42,956 bases of DNA from an uncultured Sphingomonas sp. (GTDB lineage: Bacteria; Pseudomonadota; Alphaproteobacteria; Sphingomonadales; Sphingomonadaceae). Position 1 is the stretch's first letter, and each line of letters opens with the position of its first letter. This document shows positions 16,535 through 24,152 of this stretch, piece by piece. Position numbers and translations under genes: made by a program. The notes below the pieces were generated by a model. It searched no databases. It was not told where the DNA came from and saw only the letters and a list, made by a program, of their open reading frames with translations. The DNA is taken from positions 1-42,956 of the forward strand of contig NZ_CAJYQD010000012.1 in NCBI RefSeq assembly GCF_913776855.1, written 5' to 3'.

Positions 16535-17430
16535 GGACGATGGCGCTGACCGGCGGGACCGGTTTCGTCGGTCGCCGGGTGATCGCGCAGGCGGTCGGCC
16601 ATGACTGGCACATCCGCGCGCTGACCCGCCGCGCGCAACCGGCAGAGCCGAACGTGAACTGGCTGCGCGGCGCGCTCGACAAGCTGGACAGCCTCGTTGA
16701 GCTGATGACCGGCGCCGATGTCGTGCTGCACGTCGCCGGAGTCGTGAGCGCACCCGATGTCGCGGGCTTCACCGCCGGCAATGTCGCGGGGACGCAGGCG
16801 GTGCTGGACGCGGCACGGGCGGCCGGGGTGCGGCGCTTCGTCCATGTTTCCTCGTTGTCGGCGCGCGAGCCGCAGCTTTCGGCCTATGGTGCGTCGAAGC
16901 GGGCGGGCGAAGATCTGGTGCGGGCAAGCGATCGCGACTGGACCATCGTCCGGCCGAGCGGCGTCTATGGCCCCGGCGATACCGAGATGCGCGACATGTT
17001 CCGCATGGCGCAGATGGGCCTCGCCCTTCTCCCTCCGCCGGGCATGGTCGCGCTGGTTGCGGTCGACGACCTTGCCCGGCTGCTGCTGGCGCTGGCCGAA
17101 CGCGATGGTCCGCGCGACGTGCTGGAGGTCGACGACGGCAATCCGCTGAGCCATGCCGACCTCGCCCGGTTGATCGGCGATGCGGTAGGGCGGCGGGTAA
17201 TGCCGATGCATCTGCCCGCCGGGCTGTTGCAACTGGGAGCACGGATCGACCGCAGGTTGCGCGGTGCGGGCGCGAAACTGACGCCCGATCGGGCCAGCTA
17301 TCTTGCCCATCCCGACTGGACCGCCGATCCCGCACGGCGTCCACCGCCCGACCTGTGGGAGCCACGGATCGACACGGCACGCGGCCTTGCCGACACCGCG
17401 GCATGGTATCGCGCGCATCGTCTGCTATAG
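16531..17430 (+). CDS. NAD(P)-dependent epimerase/dehydratase family, probable ketoceramide reductase CerR
   Basis: 299-residue extended short-chain dehydrogenase. The N-terminal TGGTGFVGRR (NAD(P)-binding G-x-x-G-x-x-G) and a later S-A-Y-G-A-S-K catalytic tyrosine-lysine pair (about residues 117-124) are visible. In Caulobacter an enzyme of this family, CerR, reduces 3-ketoceramide during bacterial ceramide synthesis; placement directly before the acyl carrier protein and serine palmitoyltransferase genes supports the same role here. The GTG at 16531 overlaps the proB stop by four bases; the ATG at 16540 with GAGG three bases before it is an alternative start. Assignment is by family and context. 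Confidence 0.78.
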   Translation: MRTMALTGGTGFVGRRVIAQAVGHDWHIRALTRRAQPAEPNVNWLRGALDKLDSLVELMTGADVVLHVAGVVSAPDVAGFTAGNVAGTQAVLDAARAAGVRRFVHVSSLSAREPQLSAYGASKRAGEDLVRASDRDWTIVRPSGVYGPGDTEMRDMFRMAQMGLALLPPPGMVALVAVDDLARLLLALAERDGPRDVLEVDDGNPLSHADLARLIGDAVGRRVMPMHLPAGLLQLGARIDRRLRGAGAKLTPDRASYLAHPDWTADPARRPPPDLWEPRIDTARGLADTAAWYRAHRLL

Positions 17431-17463
17431 CCCCGCGCAATCATCTATTCTGGAAAGACCCGC

Positions 17464-17709
17464 ATGAGCGACCGCGCCGCAACCCTCGCCACGATCACCA
17501 ACCTGATCGAACCGTTCAACAAGAAGGGCGTCGAACTCACCGAGGCGACGACCTTTGCCGGCGATCTCGAATGGGACAGCCTGACCGTGATGGATTTCGT
17601 CGCGGCGGTGGAGGACGAATTCGACATCGTCATCACCATGAACATGCAGGCGGACATCGAAACCGTCGGCCAGTTGGCCGATGCCGTCGAGAAGCTGAAG
17701 ACCGCCTGA
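17464..17709 (+). CDS. Acyl carrier protein of the sphingolipid pathway
   Basis: 81-residue carrier protein. The phosphopantetheine serine is S39 in LEWDSLTVMD, in the right place for helix II of an ACP fold. It differs from the housekeeping AcpP (DSL within an acidic GADSLD context), so it is a specialised carrier. In Caulobacter the equivalent AcpR gene, next to spt, delivers the acyl chain that serine palmitoyltransferase condenses with serine. Here it precedes spt by 31 bases. A TATAGC box (17426-17431) lies upstream and might give the pair its own promoter. Confidence 0.85.
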   Translation: MSDRAATLATITNLIEPFNKKGVELTEATTFAGDLEWDSLTVMDFVAAVEDEFDIVITMNMQADIETVGQLADAVEKLKTA

Positions 17710-17740
17710 TCCCCCTGCCCGGCCCCGAAAGACCGACATC

Positions 17741-19003
17741 ATGACCGAAGCCGCCGCCACCCCCCACGCCCTGCCCGCATCGCCGGAAACGGTCACGCCC
17801 GAACGCGACCTGTTCAGCAAGTTCGACGCGCTGATCGCCGAACGCGAGGCCTTGCTGGCGACGGGCGTGCGCGATCCCTTCGCCATCGTGATGGACAAGG
17901 TGACGTCGCCGACCCAGGCAGTAATCCGGGGCAAGGACACGATCCTGCTCGGCACCTATAATTATATGGGCATGACGTTCGATCCGGACGTCGTGGCGGC
18001 GGGCAAGCAGGCGCTGGACGAATTCGGATCGGGCACGACCGGCAGCCGGGTGCTGAACGGCACCTATGACCCGCACAAGGACTGCGAAGCGGCGCTGCGC
18101 GAATTCTACGGCACCGATCATGCGATGGTGTTCTCGACCGGATACCAGGCGAACCTCGGCATCATCTCGACGCTGGCCGGCAAGGGCGAATATATCATCC
18201 TCGACGCCGACAGCCATGCGTCGATCTATGACGGCTGCTCGCTCGGCAATGCCGAGATCGTCCGTTTCCGTCACAATTCGGTCGAGGACCTCGACAAGCG
18301 GCTGGGTCGCCTGCCCAAGGAACCGGGCAAGCTGGTCGTGCTGGAGGGCGTTTATTCGATGCTCGGCGACATCGCTCCGCTACCCGAAATGGTCGCGGTG
18401 GCGAAGAAGCATGGCGCGATGGTGCTGGTCGACGAGGCCCATGGCATGGGCTTCTTCGGTCCCAATGGGCGCGGCGTGTACGAGGAACAGGGTGTCGAGA
18501 AGGACGTCGATTTCGTCGTCGGGACCTTTTCCAAATCGGTCGGGACGGTCGGCGGCTTCTGCGTATCGAACCACCCCAAGTTCGACGTGATGCGGCTGGT
18601 GTGCCGCCCCTATGTCTTCACCGCGTCGCTGCCGCCCTCGGTCGTCGCGACCGCTGCGACCTCGATCCGCAAGCTGATGCACGCTGGCGACAAGCGCGCG
18701 CATCTGTGGCGCAACTCGAAGCGGCTCCACGGCGGGTTGAAGGACCTCGGCTTCAAGCTTGGCACCGACACGCCGCAATCGGCGATTATCGCGGTAATCC
18801 TTGAGGACCAGCAGCAGGCCGTGCTGATGTGGCAGGCGCTGCTCGAAGGCGGGCTGTACGTCAACATGGCCCGCCCGCCCGCGACCCCGGCGGGCACCTT
18901 CCTCCTGCGTTGCTCGCTGTGCGCCGAGCATAGCGCGGAACAGGTCGAGACGATCCTCGGCATGTTCGAGGCCGCCGGAAAGGCAGTAGGGGTTCTCGCC
19001 TGA
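17741..19003 (+). CDS. spt: Serine palmitoyltransferase
   Basis: 420 residues, exactly the length of the well-studied Sphingomonas paucimobilis enzyme. It condenses serine with a long-chain acyl thioester to 3-ketodihydrosphingosine, the first committed step of sphingolipid synthesis, using PLP in a soluble homodimer. Key residues are all at the known positions: H159 (cofactor-stacking, DADSH), D231 and H234 (VDEAH), and the Schiff-base lysine K265 in GTFSKSVG. The block NMARPPATPAGTFLLR near the end carries the conserved arginine that binds the carboxylate. Preceded by its acyl carrier protein and followed by a palindromic repeat, then two Lpt-type permease genes. Confidence 0.97.
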   Translation: MTEAAATPHALPASPETVTPERDLFSKFDALIAEREALLATGVRDPFAIVMDKVTSPTQAVIRGKDTILLGTYNYMGMTFDPDVVAAGKQALDEFGSGTTGSRVLNGTYDPHKDCEAALREFYGTDHAMVFSTGYQANLGIISTLAGKGEYIILDADSHASIYDGCSLGNAEIVRFRHNSVEDLDKRLGRLPKEPGKLVVLEGVYSMLGDIAPLPEMVAVAKKHGAMVLVDEAHGMGFFGPNGRGVYEEQGVEKDVDFVVGTFSKSVGTVGGFCVSNHPKFDVMRLVCRPYVFTASLPPSVVATAATSIRKLMHAGDKRAHLWRNSKRLHGGLKDLGFKLGTDTPQSAIIAVILEDQQQAVLMWQALLEGGLYVNMARPPATPAGTFLLRCSLCAEHSAEQVETILGMFEAAGKAVGVLA

Positions 19004-19143
19004 GATCCTCCCCGCTTCGCGGGGAGGGGGACCGCCGCGAAGCGGTGGTGGAGGGGCTGGGCCGCGAACGCGACCATTCAGTCTGTGGAAACGCCCCTCC
19101 ACCATCCGGCGGATGGCCCCCTCCCCACCGTGTGGGGAGGATC
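19004..19143. repeat. Composite palindromic repeat, copy 1
   Basis: Nested inverted blocks fill most of the gap between spt and the LptF-like gene: outer GATCCTCCCC (19004-19013) with GGGGAGGATC (19134-19143); middle GGGGAGGGGG (19021-19030) with CCCCCTCCCC; and an inner GGTGGAGGGG-type block with CCCCTCCACCA. The same blocks in the same order recur at 38601-38727. This is a dispersed intergenic element able to form a cruciform or a long hairpin in RNA; it may also terminate or attenuate the spt transcript. Confidence 0.8.
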
Positions 19144-19174
19144 GCTAGGGACTAGCATCCCGCCGCACCTTCGC

Positions 19175-19180
19175 TATAGC
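19175..19180 (+). promoter_or_regulatory. TATAGC -10-like box just before lptF-like gene
   Basis: TATAGC ends eight bases before the ATG at 19189, with no Shine-Dalgarno sequence between, so transcription would start at or very near the start codon. No clear -35 is seen. It would give the permease genes expression independent of spt. Confidence 0.3.
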
Positions 19181-19188
19181 CTTGGCCC

Positions 19189-20382
19189 ATGCCATCGATC
19201 GATCGCTACATGGCCCGGCTGATCGCGGTGCCGCTGTTCTCCACGCTGCTGATATCGGCAATGCTGCTCGTCCTCGACCGGATGCTGCGGCTGTTCGATT
19301 TCGTCGCGGCGGAAGGCGGCCCGGTCAGCGTCGTGTGGCGGATGCTCGCCAACCTGTTGCCCGAATATCTGGGCCTGGGCATCCCGATCGGCCTGATGCT
19401 CGGCATCCTGCTGGCGTTCCGCAAGCTCGCCACCAGTTCCGAACTCGATGTGATGCTGGGCGTCGGCATGAGCTATTGGCGGCTGCTGCGCGTGCCGTTC
19501 TACTATGCGACGGTGTTGGCGGCGGCGAACTTGGCCATCGTCGGCTTCGTGCAGCCGCTGGCGCGCTATAATTACGAAGCGCTGCGCTTCGAATTGCGCA
19601 CCGGTGCCTTGGGCGCTTCGATCAAGGTCGGCGAATTTACCAAGCTCGGCGAACGGATGACGCTGCGGATCGAGGAGAGCCGCAATTCGGGTTCGGACCT
19701 TCGCGGCATCTTCGTGCAGGCGAGCCGCCCGAACGGCCAATGGCTGGGCGTGACGGCGGAGCGCGGACAGTTCCTGCGCACCGACGATCCCAACACGATC
19801 ATCTTTCGTCTGACCAACGGCACCCTGATCCATAACGCACCCGATTTCCGCGTTCCCCGGACGCTGACCTTCACCGCGCACGACCTGCCGATCGATCTGC
19901 CCAAGTTCGGCAGTTTCCGCCCGCGCGGCGGACGCGATCTGGAGCAGACGCTGCCGCAACTGGCGATCACGGGCCACAATCCGAAGGTCAGCGAAGAAGA
20001 TCGCGACGCGGCGCGGGCAAACTTCCATTTCCGGCTGGCGGAGGTGGCGACGATGTTCCTGTTGCCGATGCTGGCACTGGCGCTCGGCGTTCCTCCCAAG
20101 CGGTCCTCGTCCGCGCTGGGCGTGTTCCTGTCGATCGTAATCATCGTGACCTACCATAAGGTCAACGAATATGGCGAAGCGGTCGGCGGCCTCGGCCGGA
20201 TCGATCCGATCATCGCGCTATGGGGACCGTTCCTGTTGTTCGCCGCCCTGGTATTCCGCCTCTACTGGGTCATTGCACGGGTGCCCGGCGGTGAACCGAT
20301 CGGCGGACTGGAACGCGGCGCGTCGAAGGTCGGCAAATTCATCGGCCGTTACTTGCCCGGCCGGCGCAAGGCCGCGGCGTGA
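19189..20382 (+). CDS. LptF/LptG family permease (LptF-like)
   Basis: 397-residue inner-membrane protein of the YjgP/YjgQ family. Three N-terminal helices (about residues 12-32, 55-80, 100-120), a periplasmic beta-jellyroll domain (about 125-280) and three C-terminal helices (about 285-365) match LptF/LptG. In E. coli LptB2FG lifts LPS from the inner membrane. Sphingomonads make glycosphingolipids instead of LPS, and this gene sits right after spt, so its cargo is probably a glycosphingolipid. The ATPase (LptB) is not in the window. One base overlaps the next permease gene; coupling suggests a heterodimer. Confidence 0.88.
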   Translation: MPSIDRYMARLIAVPLFSTLLISAMLLVLDRMLRLFDFVAAEGGPVSVVWRMLANLLPEYLGLGIPIGLMLGILLAFRKLATSSELDVMLGVGMSYWRLLRVPFYYATVLAAANLAIVGFVQPLARYNYEALRFELRTGALGASIKVGEFTKLGERMTLRIEESRNSGSDLRGIFVQASRPNGQWLGVTAERGQFLRTDDPNTIIFRLTNGTLIHNAPDFRVPRTLTFTAHDLPIDLPKFGSFRPRGGRDLEQTLPQLAITGHNPKVSEEDRDAARANFHFRLAEVATMFLLPMLALALGVPPKRSSSALGVFLSIVIIVTYHKVNEYGEAVGGLGRIDPIIALWGPFLLFAALVFRLYWVIARVPGGEPIGGLERGASKVGKFIGRYLPGRRKAAA

Positions 20383-21473
20383 TGCGCGGCTTCTTTCCAT
20401 CCTCGACCGTCGCGATATACATGGCGCGACTGTTCCTGATCCGCACCTTTGCGATCCTGTTCGCGCTGGTGCTGGTGTTGCAGGCGCTCGACCTGTTGAG
20501 CGAAAGCGGCAAGATCCTGGCGGTGCCTGGGAACGGCCAGGCAGAAATCCTGCGCTATGTCTCGCTGCGCACGCCGCAGATCATCGCGCGGTTCCTGCCC
20601 TTTTCAGTGCTGCTCGGCACGATCCTGACGCTGACCCAGCTGAACCAGAATAGCGAGATCATCAGCCTGAAGGCAGCCGGCCTGTCGGCGCACCAGGTGC
20701 TGGCTCCGCTGATCCTCGCCAGCTTCGGCGTGGCGGCGCTATCGTTCGCGTTCAACGACCGGGTGGTGGCGCGAGCGACGGCAACGCTGACGATCTGGGA
20801 CAATGTCGATTACGGCCCGTTGCCGATCGATCGGGGGGAACGGACCAATGTCTGGGTGCGCGATGGCGACAACCTGATCCAGGTCGCCCGTGTTGCCGGT
20901 CGCGGCGAAGCCACCCGACTGCGGGGCATCACCGTCTATAATCGCGAAGGCAGTTCGCTGCGCGAGCTGGTCACCGCCAGTAGCGGCCGGCGCGAAGCCG
21001 GGGCGTGGCGGATCGAAAACGCCGAGCGCTTCACCGTCGCGACCGGCATTCGCGAGCGGCTGGGATCGCTCAAGATCGCCGGCGGCGTGCGGCCCGATCA
21101 GTTCACGTTGCAGAATGTCGATCCCGATGGGCTGTCCTTTGGCCAGTTATCGACGGCGATCGGTGACCTCAACGAAGCCGGCCGTCCGACCAAGGCGCTT
21201 GAGGGAGCGTTGTGGCACAAGCTGTCCGGCCCCCTGTCGGCGGTGCTGATGCCGCTGCTGGCGGCGGTCGCGGCGTTCGGCGTTGCCCGATCGGGCAAGC
21301 TGTTCGTCCGCGCGGTCATTGGCATGGCGCTCGGGTTTACCTATTTCGTGGCGGACAATTTCGCGCTCGCGATGGGCAACCTTGGGGCCTATCCGCCGTT
21401 CCTAGCGGCGTGGGCACCGTTCCTGCTGTTCTTCCTGATCGGCGAAGCGGTGCTGATCCGGACCGAGGAATAG
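20382..21473 (+). CDS. LptF/LptG family permease (LptG-like)
   Basis: 363 residues, partner of the preceding permease. It shows the same layout: N-terminal helices (residues about 15-35, 65-85, 100-120), a periplasmic jellyroll (about 125-265) and three C-terminal helices. The stretch NQNSEIISLKAAGLS after the second helix is the cytoplasmic coupling segment typical of LptG. The ATG at 20382 overlaps the stop of the LptF-like gene by one base; a GTG at 20379 is a poorer alternative. Together with LptB from elsewhere it should form an ABC exporter; the genomic position points to a sphingolipid cargo. It could instead be the only LptG of the genome. Confidence 0.87.
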   Translation: MRGFFPSSTVAIYMARLFLIRTFAILFALVLVLQALDLLSESGKILAVPGNGQAEILRYVSLRTPQIIARFLPFSVLLGTILTLTQLNQNSEIISLKAAGLSAHQVLAPLILASFGVAALSFAFNDRVVARATATLTIWDNVDYGPLPIDRGERTNVWVRDGDNLIQVARVAGRGEATRLRGITVYNREGSSLRELVTASSGRREAGAWRIENAERFTVATGIRERLGSLKIAGGVRPDQFTLQNVDPDGLSFGQLSTAIGDLNEAGRPTKALEGALWHKLSGPLSAVLMPLLAAVAAFGVARSGKLFVRAVIGMALGFTYFVADNFALAMGNLGAYPPFLAAWAPFLLFFLIGEAVLIRTEE

Positions 21474-21569
21474 CCCCAGGATCGTCCCACTTTGGCCGCA
21501 AAGCGCGGGCAGAGCGGAAACGATGGGCGAATCGTCCGGTTAAAGGAATGGATTGAGGAAGTTAGGCCG

Positions 21570-22328
21570 ATGAACGCGATCACCGAGAAGCAGGGCTTCT
21601 GGAAAAAGTCGCACCATCTCGACAAGATGACCTTTCGGCAGCTTGTCGTTGCGTATTTTCAGTATCCGGCGATCATCGCCTACATCGCGCTGTCGTTCGT
21701 CGCGATGGGTCTGTTCGCGTGGCGCCCGGCGCCGTTGGTCCCGACGCTGGCGTCGGTTGGCATCGCGATCATCGCCTATCCGCTCGTCTGGTACGTGCTG
21801 CATCGTTGGGTGCTGCACTCGAACTGGATGTTCAAATTCGCGCCGCTCGCCGCGACGTGGAAGCGGATTCATTACGATCATCATCAGGACCCGAATCACC
21901 TTGAGGTGCTGTTCGGTGCGCTGCACACCACGCTGCCCGCGATCGCGATCGCGACCGCGCCGATCGGTTACGCGATCGGTGGGTTCGGCGGGGCGATGGC
22001 AGCACTGGCGACCGGCCTGCTAACCACCTGCTTCTACGAATTTTGCCACTGCATCCAGCATCTGGCTTACAAGCCCAAGAACAAGCTGCTGGTGGAATGG
22101 AAGCGCAAGCACATGGCGCACCATTTCCACGACGAGCATGGCAATTTCGGCATCACCAACTTCTTCTGGGACAAGATGTTCGGCACCCATTACGAGCGTT
22201 CGGAACGTCCGGAAAAGAGCCCGACGGTCTTCAACCTCGGTTATACCGAGGAAGTCGCGAAGAAGTATCCGAAGGTCGCCGAGCTATCGGGCGGCGTCGC
22301 CAAGGGGCACCCGCGCTATCGCGGATGA
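21570..22328 (+). CDS. Fatty acid hydroxylase superfamily protein
   Basis: 252-residue membrane di-iron oxygenase. Histidine clusters of the superfamily: HRWVLH (H78, H83), HYDHH (H101, H104, H105), FCHCIQH (H160, H164) and HMAHHFH (H181, H184, H185, H187), with hydrophobic helices at about 33-55, 60-77 and 122-157. The family includes the sphingolipid fatty acid 2-hydroxylases and sphinganine C4-hydroxylases. Amide-linked 2-hydroxymyristate is a hallmark of sphingomonad sphingolipids, so 2-hydroxylation of the acyl chain is the favoured role; this is inference from context. The ATG at 21570 is chosen; an in-frame ATG at 21492 would add 26 non-conserved residues. Confidence 0.85.
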   Translation: MNAITEKQGFWKKSHHLDKMTFRQLVVAYFQYPAIIAYIALSFVAMGLFAWRPAPLVPTLASVGIAIIAYPLVWYVLHRWVLHSNWMFKFAPLAATWKRIHYDHHQDPNHLEVLFGALHTTLPAIAIATAPIGYAIGGFGGAMAALATGLLTTCFYEFCHCIQHLAYKPKNKLLVEWKRKHMAHHFHDEHGNFGITNFFWDKMFGTHYERSERPEKSPTVFNLGYTEEVAKKYPKVAELSGGVAKGHPRYRG

Positions 22329-22361
22329 TCGGATGACCGATTTGTCATTTGAAGTTTGACA

Positions 22362-22384
22362 CGGGGCGGCGCATTGCCGCCCCG
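22362..22384 (+). terminator. Stem-loop between hydroxylase and ceramide synthase genes
   Basis: CGGGGCGGC (22362-22370) pairs perfectly with GCCGCCCCG (22376-22384) around GCATT, followed by TTGCTGTTT. It is a plausible intrinsic terminator or attenuator inside the sphingolipid block, leaving only 20 bases before the next start. Confidence 0.55.
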
Positions 22385-22404
22385 TTGCTGTTTGGGGGAT
22401 AGCC

Positions 22405-23553
22405 ATGTCGATCACCGTCCGTCCGGTCCTGACCGCTGCCGATCGCAAGGCGTTCATCGCCCTGCCCTACCGGCTGTACGCCAACGACCCGCATTGGGTC
22501 CCGCCGCTGAAGAGCGAAGTGGCCGGGCAGATCGATCCGAAGAAGAATGGCTGGTTCAGCCATGCCGAGGCCCAGCTCTACATCGCGGAGCGGAACGGGC
22601 AGGTCGTCGGGCGGGTGTCGGCCCATATCGACACGCTGGCGCTGACCATGCCGACGGACAAGGGCTTTGGCCCCGGCGTCGGCTTCTGGGGGATGTTCGA
22701 GGCCGAGGACGCGGCAACGGGATCGGCATTGATCGCACAGGCCGAATCGTGGCTGCGGGGCAAGGGCATGACCCGCGCGGTAGGGCCATGCGGCCTGTCG
22801 GTATGGGAAGAACCAGGCCTGCTGATCCAGGGGCATGATCACAGCCCGACGGTCCTGATGGGCCACCATCTTGCCAGCTATCAGGGCTGGATCGAAGCAG
22901 CCGGTTACGCCCCGGTCAAGCAGATGGTCACGTACGAACTGGACATCACCAAGGACTTCCCCCCGATCGTGCAGCGCATCGTGGCGGCGGGCGAGAAGAA
23001 CGCGCGTATCCGTATCCGCCGCGTCGACAAGTCGCGCTTTGCCGACGAAGCCAAGATCATCGTGTCGATCCTGAACGATGCCTGGTCGGACAACTGGGGC
23101 TTCGTGCCCTTGACCCAGCCCGAGGTCGACGACGTCGGCAAGAAGCTGAAACCGTTGGTGTTCGAGGACCTGATCCGTATCGCCGAGCTGGATGGCGAGC
23201 CGGTGGCGTTCATGATCACGTTGCCCGACATGAACGAACCGCTGAAGCCGATGGGCGGATCGCTGCTGCCGTTCAACTGGCTGAAGCTGCTGTTGTGGCT
23301 GCGCGCGCCCAAGGCGCGGACGATGCGCGTGCCGCTGATGGGCGTGGTCAAGAAGTTGCAGGCCTCACGCATGGCGAGCCAGCTGGCCTTCATGATGATC
23401 GAATATATTCGCCGCGACGCAGTGGCGAAGTTCGGGGCTTCACGCGGGGAGATCGGCTGGGTCCTCGATGACAATCAGGGCATGAACGCCATTGCGACCA
23501 CGATCGATAGCAAGATCAACCGCGTTTATCAGATGTACGAACGGACCCTGTGA
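22405..23553 (+). CDS. Bacterial ceramide synthase-like GNAT-fold protein (bCerS)
   Basis: 382 residues: an N-terminal acetyltransferase-like domain (MSITVRPVLTAADRKAF, then PYRLYANDPHWVPPL at about 25-40) and a second GNAT-like domain with GEPVAFMITLPDMNE near residue 270. This length and these blocks mark the family that in Caulobacter acylates the long-chain base to (keto)ceramide, an enzyme unrelated to eukaryotic ceramide synthases. Location at the end of a block with spt, its ACP, a CerR-like reductase and a fatty acid hydroxylase supports that role. GGGGGAT lies upstream of the ATG. It closes the sphingolipid block. Confidence 0.83.
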   Translation: MSITVRPVLTAADRKAFIALPYRLYANDPHWVPPLKSEVAGQIDPKKNGWFSHAEAQLYIAERNGQVVGRVSAHIDTLALTMPTDKGFGPGVGFWGMFEAEDAATGSALIAQAESWLRGKGMTRAVGPCGLSVWEEPGLLIQGHDHSPTVLMGHHLASYQGWIEAAGYAPVKQMVTYELDITKDFPPIVQRIVAAGEKNARIRIRRVDKSRFADEAKIIVSILNDAWSDNWGFVPLTQPEVDDVGKKLKPLVFEDLIRIAELDGEPVAFMITLPDMNEPLKPMGGSLLPFNWLKLLLWLRAPKARTMRVPLMGVVKKLQASRMASQLAFMMIEYIRRDAVAKFGASRGEIGWVLDDNQGMNAIATTIDSKINRVYQMYERTL

Positions 23554-23558
23554 GCGCC

Positions 23559-23583
23559 GCCGCCGGGATCGTTTCCCGGCGGC
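23559..23583. terminator. Stem-loop after ceramide synthase gene
   Basis: GCCGCCGGGA (23559-23568) pairs perfectly with TCCCGGCGGC (23574-23583), a ten-base-pair stem with a five-base loop, six bases after the stop at 23553. No T tract; likely a shared terminator for the convergent genes. Confidence 0.5.
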
Positions 23584-23691
23584 CCAAGAGGCAGGCATAG
23601 CCGATTCCGATTGGGATATTCCGGAGTACCGGTCATCCGGCGCCGGTTGGCAACCGATGCGCAGGCTGCCCCGTCCCTGCTTGATCGGACG

Positions 23692-23961
23692 TTATATCCC
23701 GCCGATCGTCACGACCGGGTCGAACCCCCGCGCGCGCCATTCGTCGCGCGTCCGGCAGATTTTGGGGCGGATGTCCGCACCCTCACGGCGATCCTTGATG
23801 CAGTAGCGTTTTTCCCGGACGACCGGTACGGCCGCAGCCTGTCCAGCGGCCGCGGCCGATAGGGGCATCGCGATCGGAGCGCCTTGTGGTTCCGACAAGG
23901 GCGGCGTGGTCGCCACGACCAGCCCGAGGACGGTCGAGGTGATGAGATGGATGGCGATCAT
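23692..23961 (-). CDS. Small secreted hypothetical protein
   Basis: 89 residues with an N-terminal hydrophobic segment (MIAIHLITSTVLGLVVA) that looks like a signal peptide, an Ala/Pro-rich linker, and a C-terminal cysteine-containing module: RYCIKDRREGADIRPKI followed by CRTRDEWRARG. This C-x(14-17)-C-R-T-R-x-E-W motif recurs, to my knowledge, in many small exported proteins of sphingomonads with no known function. The start at 23961 was chosen because it begins the signal peptide; an in-frame ATG at 24030 would place a charged leader before it. Confidence 0.75.
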   Translation of the reverse strand: MIAIHLITSTVLGLVVATTPPLSEPQGAPIAMPLSAAAAGQAAAVPVVREKRYCIKDRREGADIRPKICRTRDEWRARGFDPVVTIGGI

Positions 23962-24079
23962 GACGTGTCTCCCGATGATGTCAGCGATGGTTCGCCGGAC
24001 TTGCCGGAAGCATTGCAGCGACCGTGCCAAGCTGTTGCCGCATCTGATTTCAACTACTTAGCGGCAAATCACCACAGCA

Positions 24080-24099
24080 TTGGTGGCATACGCCACCAA
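24080..24099. promoter_or_regulatory. Perfect 8-8 inverted repeat
   Basis: TTGGTGGC (24080-24087), four-base loop ATAC, GCCACCAA (24092-24099). It lies between two leftward genes, 53 bases after one stop and 119 bases before the next start. Without a T tract it may be a terminator for the outer-membrane gene or an operator for the small secreted protein. Confidence 0.4.
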
Positions 24100-24152
24100 C
24101 ACACAGCATGATAGACCAGATGTTCGCACGCGAACGACTTGCGCTGCCGCGA

